Shown here piece after piece: positions 43,146 through 51,752 of a DNA stretch of 64,000 nt. The stretch comes from Streptomyces sp. NBC_01451 (GTDB lineage Bacteria > Actinomycetota > Actinomycetes > Streptomycetales > Streptomycetaceae): positions 8,680,001 to 8,744,000 of the forward strand of contig NZ_CP109479.1 in the NCBI RefSeq assembly GCF_036227485.1, written 5' to 3'. The notes beneath the pieces are model-generated. The model searched no databases. It was given only the letters and a program-made list of their open reading frames with translations, and was not told where the DNA came from. Within the stretch, counting starts at the first letter, position 1. Each line of letters begins with the position of its first letter. Made by a program: the position numbers and the translations under genes.

Positions 43146-43880
43146 ATGAGCACTGCCGACACGTTCGCGCCCAGACTGTGCCTGCTGGGCCGTTTCACCC
43201 TGACCTGCGGCCCCACCGTGCTCGACGTCGGTACCGCGGCCCAACGCCTCCTCGCCTACCTCGGCCTGCGCCACCACGGCACCCGCACGGTGGTCGCGGG
43301 GACGCTGTGGCCGGACGTGCCGGAGGAACGGGCGCACGGGAGCTTGCGGACGGCGCTGTGGCGGTTGCACCGGGGGAGGGAGCCGCTGGTGTGCAGCGCG
43401 GGCGACGCCCTCTCGCTGGCCGAGTCGGTCACGGTGGACGCCCGGACTCTGATGGACTCGGCCCTGCACGTGGTCGATGCGTCACCGCTGGCGCTCGCAC
43501 CGTCCCCGGAGCTGTTCTTCGCCGGAGACCTCCTGCCCGGCTGGGACGAGGACTGGGTCCTCTTCGAACGCGAACGCCTGCGCCAGCTCCGTCTCCATGC
43601 CTTGGACGCGCTTGCCCACCGGCTTCTTGCGGAGGGGCACCATGCGCTGGCCCTGGAAGCGGCCCTGGAGAGCGTGCGCGTCGAGCCGCTGCGCGAGAGC
43701 GCGCACCGTGCCGTTGTCGCCGTTCATCTGGCTGAGCACAACGTGCTGGAGGCGGTCCGGCACTATCTGGTCTTCCGGGACCTCCTGGACGTCGAGTTGG
43801 GCGTCGAGCCGTCCGCCCGCTTCGTCGCCATGTTCCCCACTGCCACGCAGGCCCGGTTGATGCGGTTGACGCGTGAATGA
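43146..43880 (+). CDS. SARP-like regulator with BTAD domain
   Basis: 244 aa from ATG 43146, with GGGAGG upstream. The N-terminal part (about residues 8-90; LLGRFTLTCGPTVLDVGTAAQRLLAYLGLRHHGTRTVVAGTLWPD, then AHGSLRTALWRLHR) is a winged-helix DNA-binding domain of SARP type. The C-terminal bacterial transcriptional activator domain includes FAGDLLPGWDEDWVLFERERLRQLRLHALDALAHRLLAEG and the HYLVFRDLLDVELGVEPSARF motif. It is the small, ATPase-free kind of SARP, placed first in the eCIS cargo transcription unit. Confidence 0.92.
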   Translation: MSTADTFAPRLCLLGRFTLTCGPTVLDVGTAAQRLLAYLGLRHHGTRTVVAGTLWPDVPEERAHGSLRTALWRLHRGREPLVCSAGDALSLAESVTVDARTLMDSALHVVDASPLALAPSPELFFAGDLLPGWDEDWVLFERERLRQLRLHALDALAHRLLAEGHHALALEAALESVRVEPLRESAHRAVVAVHLAEHNVLEAVRHYLVFRDLLDVELGVEPSARFVAMFPTATQARLMRLTRE

Positions 43881-43941
43881 CGCCGTTGGGCCACCCTGCC
43901 CGTGTGCAGCGAGGCTCCCTTCCCTCGACGAGCGGACCAGC

Positions 43942-44154
43942 ATGGAACATGTTCCGGACACCCCCGGCGCTCTCCTCCTCATCACGGCGTGGCTGGAACC
44001 CACCCGGGACGCCCCGGCACTGCGCGCCCGCATCCTGCGCTCCGACGACATCCGTTCCCAAACAGCCAAGCCGGTCCTGGTCGTCGGCAGACAGGCGGTC
44101 CTGGACGTCGTGGACGAGTGGTTGGAGGCGTACGAGAGCCGAGGTGACACATGA
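43942..44154 (+). CDS. Small protein coupled to the eCIS cargo gene
   Basis: 70 aa from ATG 43942 (MEHVPDTPGALLLITAWLEP...VLDVVDEWLEAYESRGDT). An in-frame GTG at 43873 overlapping the BTAD stop would add 23 residues. It is acidic, probably helical with one short beta segment, and has no family I recognise. Its stop overlaps the start of the DUF4157 gene (ATGA), so the two are made together; a loading factor or inhibitor of that protein is a reasonable guess. Confidence 0.7.
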   Translation: MEHVPDTPGALLLITAWLEPTRDAPALRARILRSDDIRSQTAKPVLVVGRQAVLDVVDEWLEAYESRGDT

Positions 44155-45689
44155 TCTTCGCTCGGTCGACGCGTACCGGGGGGAGCGGTGGAGGCGACAA
44201 GGCCGCGGGCGAACGCGAGGCGGAGCGCACCGCCGCTCGTACCTGGCACACCGTGGGCATCGGCCCGTCGCCCGGTCCCGCCGTCATGTCCGGCCGGGGC
44301 CTGTCCGACGTCCGGCTCCACAGCGACACCGTCTCGGCCGGCCTCGCCCGAGCCTTGGGCACCCCCGCCTTCACGGTCGGCTCCGACATCGGACTCGACC
44401 CCGACGCCCTCGACTGGAACAGCCCCGTGGGCAGTCGTGTCCTGGCCCACGAACTCGCCCACGCACGGCAGAACGGCCAAGGGGCGACCGGTCCCGCGGT
44501 GCGGTGCTTCGGGGGACCCGAACACCAGGACCTCGGAGACCGTGATCTGGGGGCTCTGACCGCCTATCTCGGTACCCCGGACGGACGGGCTTGGGCCGTC
44601 CGGTCCGGCCTCGACCCGGACGAACTCCTCGCCAGGATCAAGGCCGATCCGGTCGCCGCGGGAGCGCTCGTCCGCCGGGTGGATCCGGCCACCGGCCGAC
44701 CGAACGGGCGGGGGCTGACGGCTGGTCAGATCATCTCGCTGCAAGGGGACTTCTACGAACGCCCCGCTGATCTTGCCAAGGCTCCTGAGAAGGAGATCAG
44801 TGAACTGCTCGGCATCATGGCCGACGAGCGGCAGGGGAAGGCCGGGAACGCCGACAAGCGCTTCAACACCGCCACCGGCGGACGGTATCTAGAACTTGCG
44901 GCGCGCAACGACACCCACTTCGCCGGTCTCAACCGTGCCATGTGGCGCACCTTGCACCAGCAGGCGATGGCCAAGGCCCGGGCCGCGGGGCGGAACGGCG
45001 CGGAGGCGGACCATCAATCCGCGTTGTTCCTCGACACCGCAGCGGGTCACTATCTGACCGACGCGTTCGCCGCGGGCCATGTGATCGACAGCAGGCAGGT
45101 GCTGGCCGCGATCGCCCTCCACCTGCGGACGCATCCGATCCGCGCCCGCCGAGGCGGCATGCAGCTGCACCTGGGCTTGATCGACGCGGCGGGCAAACTG
45201 GCCGGACCCGTCCTCAAGAACATCCATGACCGCCTGAACCGGGAGGGGTTCATCGTCACCAACGCCCGCGGCATGCGCTGGCGCGCCTATGGCGACGGGC
45301 ACCTCAAGGACTCCCCCGAGACCAGCAGACTCGCGGCGCTCGCCGTGTTCCTGTCGCGTGACCAGCTCAGGGCCGCCCGTGAGGGCAGGCCCGCCGATCC
45401 GGGCGAGGTCGAGTCCCTGCTGCCCGACCAGCAGAGCATCGACGCGGCCACCCTCACGGCCATCGGACACATACCTCAAGCCGTCGCCGAGGTGGAACAG
45501 CTCGTTTACGAACAGCGCTCCTTGGCGCCCGAGGTGCTCGGAAAGGTGGTAGGCACCATCGCCGAATGGAATCTGGACCTCGTCGGAGACCCCCTCCACG
45601 AGCAGAACATCGTTCGCGACATCGAGTCGGCACGGCGGCGTGGTGACGGGCCGGTCATGGCGCCGAACGCACCGATCCTGCGCTGGTGA
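44151..45689 (+). CDS. DUF4157 (eCIS core domain) protein with zinc phospholipase C-like domain
   Basis: 512 aa. Residues 32-108 form a DUF4157 domain, the marker of eCIS-associated proteins and cargo, with metalloprotease-like HELAH at 100-104. After GPEHQDLGD (121-129), residues about 135-470 resemble zinc-dependent phospholipase C-type proteins. Likely metal ligands are seen at His255 (THF), His268, Asp294, His299 and Asp303 in GHYLTDAF, and His309 (AAGH). The gene is convergent to the eCIS structural operon. It is a likely packaged effector acting on lipid or phosphate esters, with DUF4157 as loading or self-processing part; both roles are inferred. Confidence 0.85.
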   Translation: MIFARSTRTGGSGGGDKAAGEREAERTAARTWHTVGIGPSPGPAVMSGRGLSDVRLHSDTVSAGLARALGTPAFTVGSDIGLDPDALDWNSPVGSRVLAHELAHARQNGQGATGPAVRCFGGPEHQDLGDRDLGALTAYLGTPDGRAWAVRSGLDPDELLARIKADPVAAGALVRRVDPATGRPNGRGLTAGQIISLQGDFYERPADLAKAPEKEISELLGIMADERQGKAGNADKRFNTATGGRYLELAARNDTHFAGLNRAMWRTLHQQAMAKARAAGRNGAEADHQSALFLDTAAGHYLTDAFAAGHVIDSRQVLAAIALHLRTHPIRARRGGMQLHLGLIDAAGKLAGPVLKNIHDRLNREGFIVTNARGMRWRAYGDGHLKDSPETSRLAALAVFLSRDQLRAAREGRPADPGEVESLLPDQQSIDAATLTAIGHIPQAVAEVEQLVYEQRSLAPEVLGKVVGTIAEWNLDLVGDPLHEQNIVRDIESARRRGDGPVMAPNAPILRW

Positions 45690-45705
45690 CATCCGGTACG
45701 CCGGC

Positions 45706-45726
45706 CCACTGGCCACTGGCCACTGG
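45706..45726. repeat. Three copies of CCACTGG at the convergent junction
   Basis: Exact 7-bp unit three times in tandem, in the 46-bp space between the cargo gene and the end of the eCIS operon. Confidence 0.85.
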
Positions 45727-45735
45727 CCGCAGGCC

Positions 45736-47028
45736 TCAGACACCTGACGTCAACGGCATCGCGAACGACGTCCGCAGAGGACTCACCTTGCTCCCCGCCA
45801 CCACCGCCAGCGGCGCCAGGTGATACCGCCCCCCGTGCGGCGCACTCCCGCCCGGATGCGGCCAGATGACCGTCCCGAGGGTCCGGCGGGCGGCGAAGGT
45901 CCAGTGGTCGCCGGAGCGGTACTCGTGGGCCGGCTCCTTGGCCGTGGACGGGTGGAAGCGGATCTCGATGCCGTGTTCCAGAGGGATCCAGGGGCCTTCC
46001 ACGACCGGGATCGCGCCGTCGGTCCTGTCGGCGGGGGGTGTGTGGTCCCAGCGGCGGAGGTAGGGGTAGCGGTCGGGGGAGAGGGGTGGGTCGGGGGTGG
46101 TGGCGAGGATGACGGTCAGGGTGTCGGGGTCGATGTCGTCGATCCGGTGGAGCGGGGGTGCCTCGGCGGGCAGGCCGAGGTCGCGGCGGAGCGAGATCGC
46201 GTCGTCGACCACCTCGACCCAGTGGCCGGGCTCCAGAGCGGTGTGCCGGTCCCGGGCCGGTGACGTCAGCCGCATCTTGGTGCCGCCGAGAGGGCGGACG
46301 GGGTGGATCACCGAGCCGTTGTCCCGGGACCAGACGAATGACGCGCCGTCGGCCGCCGTGCCGCCGTGCCGGATCTCCACCCGGTAGAGCTGGTTCTCGC
46401 CGGTGTACGACACGTCGGGCGACGCCGTGCAGGGGTCGTCCGACGTGCTGTCGTCGCGGGAGGTGCGGACGTCGAGGACGCCCGTGCCCCGGTCCGGCGC
46501 GTGCTCGGCGGCGATCCGGTGCACGGGGTTCTGACGGCTCTTGAGCGGCAGTGCCCGGACCTGCCAGACCACCTGGGCGCGGCTCGCCGAGTCGGGCTGG
46601 TGCAGGCCGAGCGCGGGTTCGTGGAGTGACGGGTCCTCGACCTCGGTGACGTGGCGTTCCCAGACCTTGAGGTAGACGACGTAACTGCCCGAGGGCAGTT
46701 TGTCGGCGCCGTCGGCGTCGATGTACGCGTGCGGCTGCTCGACGTAGGTCACCTTGCCGGGGTTCTCGACGAGGATGCCGTCCACGTAGTAGCGGCCCGA
46801 CCCGATGGAGAATCCGCCAGTGCCTATGTCGGAGATCTCGAAGCCCAGGTTGGCGGCGGGTCCGGCGTGGGGGCCGACCAGGTCTGCCATCGCTGTCCGC
46901 AGGTAGTGCAGCAGGATCGCCGTCTGTTCGTTGCGGTTGGCGTCCAGGCCCACGCGTCCCTGAAGGTCGAACACGGTCGAGTAGTTGCGGTCGGGCGAGA
47001 AGGTGATGTTCGAGAAGTCACCGTGCAC
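45736..47028 (-). CDS. DUF6519 domain protein of the eCIS operon
   Basis: 430 aa, last gene of the structural operon. The N-terminal MHGDFSNITFSPDRNYSTVFDLQGRVGLDANRNEQ block is the hallmark of DUF6519 proteins found with eCIS and phage-tail-like clusters. The rest is beta-rich with GRYYVDGILVENPGKVTYVEQPHAY and WSRDNGSVIHPV segments. Position after the gpI-like gene suggests a structural part at the distal end or exterior of the particle; the exact place is unknown. Confidence 0.85.
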   Translation of the reverse strand: MHGDFSNITFSPDRNYSTVFDLQGRVGLDANRNEQTAILLHYLRTAMADLVGPHAGPAANLGFEISDIGTGGFSIGSGRYYVDGILVENPGKVTYVEQPHAYIDADGADKLPSGSYVVYLKVWERHVTEVEDPSLHEPALGLHQPDSASRAQVVWQVRALPLKSRQNPVHRIAAEHAPDRGTGVLDVRTSRDDSTSDDPCTASPDVSYTGENQLYRVEIRHGGTAADGASFVWSRDNGSVIHPVRPLGGTKMRLTSPARDRHTALEPGHWVEVVDDAISLRRDLGLPAEAPPLHRIDDIDPDTLTVILATTPDPPLSPDRYPYLRRWDHTPPADRTDGAIPVVEGPWIPLEHGIEIRFHPSTAKEPAHEYRSGDHWTFAARRTLGTVIWPHPGGSAPHGGRYHLAPLAVVAGSKVSPLRTSFAMPLTSGV

Positions 47029-47037
47029 GGCGTCCCC

Positions 47038-49143
47038 CTAGGTGGCGGTGATGACGGCTGCCTCGACGCCGAGCGGCACGTACTCGGCGAGGTGGCCGAC
47101 GAGGTTGCTCAGGCGTTGGGGCTGGTACAGGTCGTGGAAGGCGCCCATCTCGGCGCCGTCCTCGGCGCCCGCGGAGACCGACGGGTCGCAGGCGGGGTGC
47201 AGTTGGCAGTAGCCGGGGTGGCCGTAACGGGTGCTGGTGAAGTGCGGACGGACGGACTCGGGGGTCGGCACGCAGCGGTAGCGGGGTGGGCCAGGGTGCG
47301 CGACCGGGGCGTACGAGTAGCGAAGGCAGCCCGTGTCGCGGCGGAGGGTGTGCAGGCAGCCCGTGACGATGCTGTTCTCGCCGAGGGCGAGGGCGTGGGC
47401 ACGGATGCCGCCCAGGACCGTGCAGCGGCGCATGGTCAGTTCGGCGTGGGCGAAGCGGTCCTCGGGGGCCGTCACGGCGGGGAGGTCGTGGGATGTGGCG
47501 TCGACGACCGAGTCCAGGATCTCGACGGTCAGCGGGTCGCCCTTCGTCTCGTCCTGGTCCACCACGATCGTGCCGACGATCGAGTGCTCCACGCGCAGCC
47601 GGGCCGTGGTGCGGCGTAGTTCGACGGACGGCTCGGTGCCCCAGCGGGGGCGGCAGTCGTGCTCCAGTTCCCAGCCGGGGACGAACGTGCAGTGGCGGAC
47701 GACCACTTCGCCGATCTGGCCGACCACGTCCAGGCTGCGGCCGGTGACCACGAGGCCGTCCAGGACCAGTCGCGGGCGGCGGGCGGCCGGTGGCGGGCAG
47801 TCGGCGGCCGTGCCGGGCGGGGGTTTCTTCGCGGTCGCCCGTACGGTGAGCGCGTCGAAGCGGTTGGCCTTCTGGTTGAGCAGGCGGACGACCGGGCGTT
47901 CACCACGTGCGGCGCGTATCTCCAGCCGGTCCTCCTCGTCCAGGTCGATCCGCAATGCCTCCGTGTAGTCGGCCGAGTCGCGGATCTCGATCAGCGCGTC
48001 GTGCAGGGACGGGTCCGCCGTCCTGTCCGCCCTCCACTGCCGCAGCGCGGCCGTGACGGAGCCCAGACCGTCCTCGCCGCCGACGGCGTACAGCCTGCGC
48101 TCGCCGACCGGGGAGACCGGGCGCCGGTACGCGCCACCGCCCATCGCGTCGGCGAAACCGTAGTGCCAGCTCACCCACACCCCGTCCTCCGGGGCCTCGT
48201 CCGCCGGGAAGGCGATCCGGCCTAGCACCGGATCGACCACGACCTGCCCGGGGCGCGGCCGGTAGCGCCAGCCGGTGAGGTCGGCGACGACGATCTGTTC
48301 CGCCGGTACGGGGTTGTCGGGGGCGTCCCGCCAGATCTGAAGGCTTCTGCCGGGGCCGTAGTACTCGGTGACGGCGGCCTCGAACTCCTCCCGTCCCAGC
48401 GGATGGGGCACGTCGCCGGGGCCCGACACCCGTGCGGGCGCCGGGCCTTGCGGTGCCGGGGCGAACAACCGGGTGTCGATACCGAGGACGTTGACGAGGT
48501 AGCGGCTGTAGCGCTGGTCGACGCAGAACGCCGGCGCCCGGGTCACCGGGAAGGCCCGCAGCCGCCAGACGAACAGGGCCAGACCCGGGATGCCGTGCAG
48601 CCCGCGGGTCTGCGCGCTGTTCGGCCGCCGTACGTCGACGAGGTGCGGCGCGTCGTCGAAGGGGCCGCCGAGCCGGGCGCAGGCCAGCGGGTCGCGCACG
48701 GCGAAGGTGGCGGGGCGGTCGGGCCGTACGTGTCGCAGGTGCTGGGCGCGGACCAGGTGCCGGTACAGCTCGACGGCCCGGGCGGGCCAGCCGGAACTGT
48801 CCAGGGCGACGGCTTCCAGCGCCGCCGCACCGCCCTTGCGGCGCCGGTTCGCGACAGCGTCCGCCACGTCCCGGCGCGGCGACAGCGCACGGACCGCGCC
48901 GGATGAACTGCCGGGCGGCGGCGGGCGGATGCCGACCAGGGCGCCGATGTACGGCACCACCCAGTCCTCGCACGTCTCCACGAACCAGTTGGCGTACCAG
49001 GTGTCCAGGTCGTCCTCGATCACCCGGACCTGTTCCTCGACGATCCGCAGCAACGCCCGCAGCGGGAAGCCCTGTTCCTCGTCGCGGCCGCGGTGGACCG
49101 CGGGCAGCAGGTCGTAGAGACGGTCGGGGGGCGGGCTGCTCAT
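47038..49143 (-). CDS. Tail protein I-like baseplate protein with C-terminal beta-helix region
   Basis: 701 aa; the ATG at 49143 overlaps the stop of the upstream gene. The N-terminal part (RLYDLLPAVHRGRDEEQGFPLRALLRIVEEQVRVIEDDLDTWYANWFVETCEDWVVPYIGALVG) matches phage tail protein I (gpI) in the baseplate wedge. The C-terminal third (from about residue 430: GLVVTGRSLDVVGQIGEVVVRHCTFVPGW, EILDSVVDATSHD, RRCTVLGGIRAHA) repeats like a right-handed beta-helix, common in tail spikes. It may combine wedge and spike functions. Confidence 0.85.
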   Translation of the reverse strand: MSSPPPDRLYDLLPAVHRGRDEEQGFPLRALLRIVEEQVRVIEDDLDTWYANWFVETCEDWVVPYIGALVGIRPPPPGSSSGAVRALSPRRDVADAVANRRRKGGAAALEAVALDSSGWPARAVELYRHLVRAQHLRHVRPDRPATFAVRDPLACARLGGPFDDAPHLVDVRRPNSAQTRGLHGIPGLALFVWRLRAFPVTRAPAFCVDQRYSRYLVNVLGIDTRLFAPAPQGPAPARVSGPGDVPHPLGREEFEAAVTEYYGPGRSLQIWRDAPDNPVPAEQIVVADLTGWRYRPRPGQVVVDPVLGRIAFPADEAPEDGVWVSWHYGFADAMGGGAYRRPVSPVGERRLYAVGGEDGLGSVTAALRQWRADRTADPSLHDALIEIRDSADYTEALRIDLDEEDRLEIRAARGERPVVRLLNQKANRFDALTVRATAKKPPPGTAADCPPPAARRPRLVLDGLVVTGRSLDVVGQIGEVVVRHCTFVPGWELEHDCRPRWGTEPSVELRRTTARLRVEHSIVGTIVVDQDETKGDPLTVEILDSVVDATSHDLPAVTAPEDRFAHAELTMRRCTVLGGIRAHALALGENSIVTGCLHTLRRDTGCLRYSYAPVAHPGPPRYRCVPTPESVRPHFTSTRYGHPGYCQLHPACDPSVSAGAEDGAEMGAFHDLYQPQRLSNLVGHLAEYVPLGVEAAVITAT

Positions 49144-51746
49144 CGGGCCACCTCCAGGTTCAGTACGACGAAGCTCGCGAGGCCCGGTGCGGCGACGACG
49201 AGATCCGCGGGACGGACGATCTCCGTCGGCGGCGCCGCTCCGGCCTCGACGCGGGCCGGGCTCGCCAGGACGCGCTGCGCGACCCCCGTGACCTCGGCCG
49301 CGTCGGCCGGTGTCCTCCCCAGGGTCGCGCCGAAGCGTCGTACGTCCACGAAGACCACCCCCGGCACCCCCTGAAGGGCGGCCACGGCCTCCGCCACGTA
49401 CGCGCTCTGGCCCAACTCCCGTGCGCCGAACGAGAAGACGCGCTCGAACTCGGCCCGGACGCGCGGCTCCAGCAGGGTGGCGGAGCGGTCGGGGGCGATG
49501 CCGATGCGGGCCTGGAGGACGAGGTTCCACCGGGTGCGGGGCGCGACGGCGGTCGGCACTCCCGGGTCGCCGTAGCGGCGGAACGCGGTGAGCAGGGAGG
49601 TGACGACGGCCGCGTCCGGGTCGAGTTCGGCGTCGTCGACACCGGCCACGGTGACGTGTACGAGTTCGCGGCCGTTGACGGTCAGCCGGGCGGCCACCGC
49701 GCGGCCGATGCCGGCCCGGGCCAGCGTGAAGTCGGCGTAGTCGCGCAGGCCGACCAGGCGGTCCATCGCCAGCGTCGGCAGCGGTGCCCGGCCGCGCAGC
49801 GCCGCGTCGGTGTCGGCGTCGGTGCCGCCGCCGGTGGGCAGCGGATTGACGACGGCGTTGATCCCGAGGGGCTTGGCGCGCAACTGGCTCAGCTGCCCGG
49901 ACCGCAGATTGCCCGCGCGCCCGAGACCGACCCGGTAGCGGGCCGCGATGTCGGCCGTGCCGGTGGGCAGCCGGGCCCCCCGGAGGCCGTCCCCGAAGAC
50001 GACGGTGGCGGTGCCGGTGTCGTCCGTACGCAGCTCGTACGCGTGCTCGGCGGGGGCGGCGCGGGCGATCTCGTCCGTCTCGGACCACGCCGACCCGCCG
50101 ACCCGGACGGTGAGTTCGGCCTGTCCGCCGTCGGAGTCGGGCGCCGCCACGTGGGTGAGCGGGCGCGCGGCCAGAGTGAAGCTCTGGTTCGGCCGGGACG
50201 CGTCGCCGCTGCCGAGCGCCGGCTCCTCCTTGGTCTCGCCGTGTGTGCCGGGTACGACGTTGCCCCACACGGTGACCGTGTCGCGGCGGTAGGTGTGGCG
50301 CAGCCCGGCGGCCAGTTCGAGGACGGTGTACGGGGTGGCGCCCGGCCGGTTGGGGTCGGTGACCGTGCGGGCGGCCAGGACGTGGGCGATCTCGCCGGTG
50401 GGTTCGGTGGCGTCGACGGGGGTGCCGCTGATCAGGACGGCGCGGGACGGGGGCGGGGCGGTGATCACCCGGTCCAGGTCGACGGCGGATCCCTTGAGCC
50501 CGTCGGTGAAGGGGCCGTCGGCGAGGGTGAGGGGCTCGGCCTGGGCGTGGACGGTGAGGTCCCGGTGCAGACTCAGCAGCGGAACCTCAACCTCAACCGG
50601 GTTTTCGTACCACGGTGTCGGCAGATCGAGGACGGTGACCTTGCCCGTGATGCCGTATCGCGCGAGGCCGCGGCTGCGGACACCGGTGGCCCGGAACGGC
50701 GTGCCCCAGCCGTCCGCCGACTCGATGACGATCCAGCTGCCCGGCAGGATCCGCGGATGGTCCCCGTCCAGCCAGAGCCGACGCCGCTCCTCCTCGGCAC
50801 TCGGCCCCACTCTGTAGAGGGCGGGGTCCAACGGCCATTCCTCGAACTCCGGGACCGCTGTGGCGGTGGCTCCCGTGTTGCCGGTGGACTTGAGCTTCAT
50901 CGGGGCGGTGGTGCCGAACGGCGCGGCCCTGACCCGCAGCACGTCGAGCCGTACGAACGCGGGGCTCCCCGTCCTCCCGACGCTCGCCCGGCACTCCGTC
51001 TCGAACTTGTCGGAGATCCGCACCAGACCGACGGCGGTCGTGCCCGCCACGGCGTCGGCGTGGACGGACTCCACGATCCGCAACGTCGGCTGTCTGCGGT
51101 CGTCGAAGTGGAACAGCAGCCGGTCGTTCGGCGCGACCCCGGTGCTCACCCCCTCCACGTACACGACCCGCAGCCCCAGCGCGCACTCCCGTGTCATCGG
51201 CATCGGCCGCCGCGTCCGCACCCGAAGCGCCCCCCACGAGGGCCGCGCCACCAGCTCCTCCGCCGTCTCGAACACCACGGGCTGCGCCCCCGGATCCGGC
51301 ACGCTCTGCACCTGGGACCCGGCGGGGACCGTGACCTCCATGTCGGCCGGGTCGGGGTCCAGGGTGTAGGCGAGCCACCCGTCCGCCGCCAGGCCCGGCC
51401 TCGGCCGGTACCCGACGAGGCGGCCCAGCTCGACCAGCGACCGGCGTTCGGTGGCGGTCCCGAGGTAGCCCTCGTCGGCGATGCGCTCCTGATAGAAGGT
51501 GAGGACGTCGCCGACGCAGGCCCACGCGTCCAGCAGGGCCAGCGCGGGGTCGGCGGGGTCCCGGGTGCTGAGCCCGGCCAGTTCGGGGTGCGCGGAGTCG
51601 GCCAGGGCCCGGGTCATCGCCGCGAGGAACGCGGCGTGGGTGCCGGCCCGGGCGCGCAGCCTCGCCGCGCCGGGCGGGTTGTCCGTCGGCAGTGGGGTCG
51701 TGGCCCCGGCCGTGCAGTGGCACCTGCCCTCACCCGTGGCGCACAT
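49140..51746 (-). CDS. Baseplate assembly protein J-like (second copy)
   Basis: 868 aa. Cys-rich N-terminus (CATGEGRCHC), then RPGLAADGWLAYTLDPDPADMEVTVPAGSQVQSVPDPGAQPVVFETAEEL, the typical gpJ/gp6 entry segment of 'putative baseplate assembly protein'. The C-terminal gpJ core is DYADFTLARAGIGRAVAARLTVNGRELVHVTVAG and VVTSLLTAFRRYGDPGVPTAVAPRTRWNLVLQARIGI. Forms the wedge of the contractile baseplate. Starts 6 bp after the first J-like gene. Confidence 0.9.
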   Translation of the reverse strand: MCATGEGRCHCTAGATTPLPTDNPPGAARLRARAGTHAAFLAAMTRALADSAHPELAGLSTRDPADPALALLDAWACVGDVLTFYQERIADEGYLGTATERRSLVELGRLVGYRPRPGLAADGWLAYTLDPDPADMEVTVPAGSQVQSVPDPGAQPVVFETAEELVARPSWGALRVRTRRPMPMTRECALGLRVVYVEGVSTGVAPNDRLLFHFDDRRQPTLRIVESVHADAVAGTTAVGLVRISDKFETECRASVGRTGSPAFVRLDVLRVRAAPFGTTAPMKLKSTGNTGATATAVPEFEEWPLDPALYRVGPSAEEERRRLWLDGDHPRILPGSWIVIESADGWGTPFRATGVRSRGLARYGITGKVTVLDLPTPWYENPVEVEVPLLSLHRDLTVHAQAEPLTLADGPFTDGLKGSAVDLDRVITAPPPSRAVLISGTPVDATEPTGEIAHVLAARTVTDPNRPGATPYTVLELAAGLRHTYRRDTVTVWGNVVPGTHGETKEEPALGSGDASRPNQSFTLAARPLTHVAAPDSDGGQAELTVRVGGSAWSETDEIARAAPAEHAYELRTDDTGTATVVFGDGLRGARLPTGTADIAARYRVGLGRAGNLRSGQLSQLRAKPLGINAVVNPLPTGGGTDADTDAALRGRAPLPTLAMDRLVGLRDYADFTLARAGIGRAVAARLTVNGRELVHVTVAGVDDAELDPDAAVVTSLLTAFRRYGDPGVPTAVAPRTRWNLVLQARIGIAPDRSATLLEPRVRAEFERVFSFGARELGQSAYVAEAVAALQGVPGVVFVDVRRFGATLGRTPADAAEVTGVAQRVLASPARVEAGAAPPTEIVRPADLVVAAPGLASFVVLNLEVAR

Positions 51747-51752
51747 GGGCGT

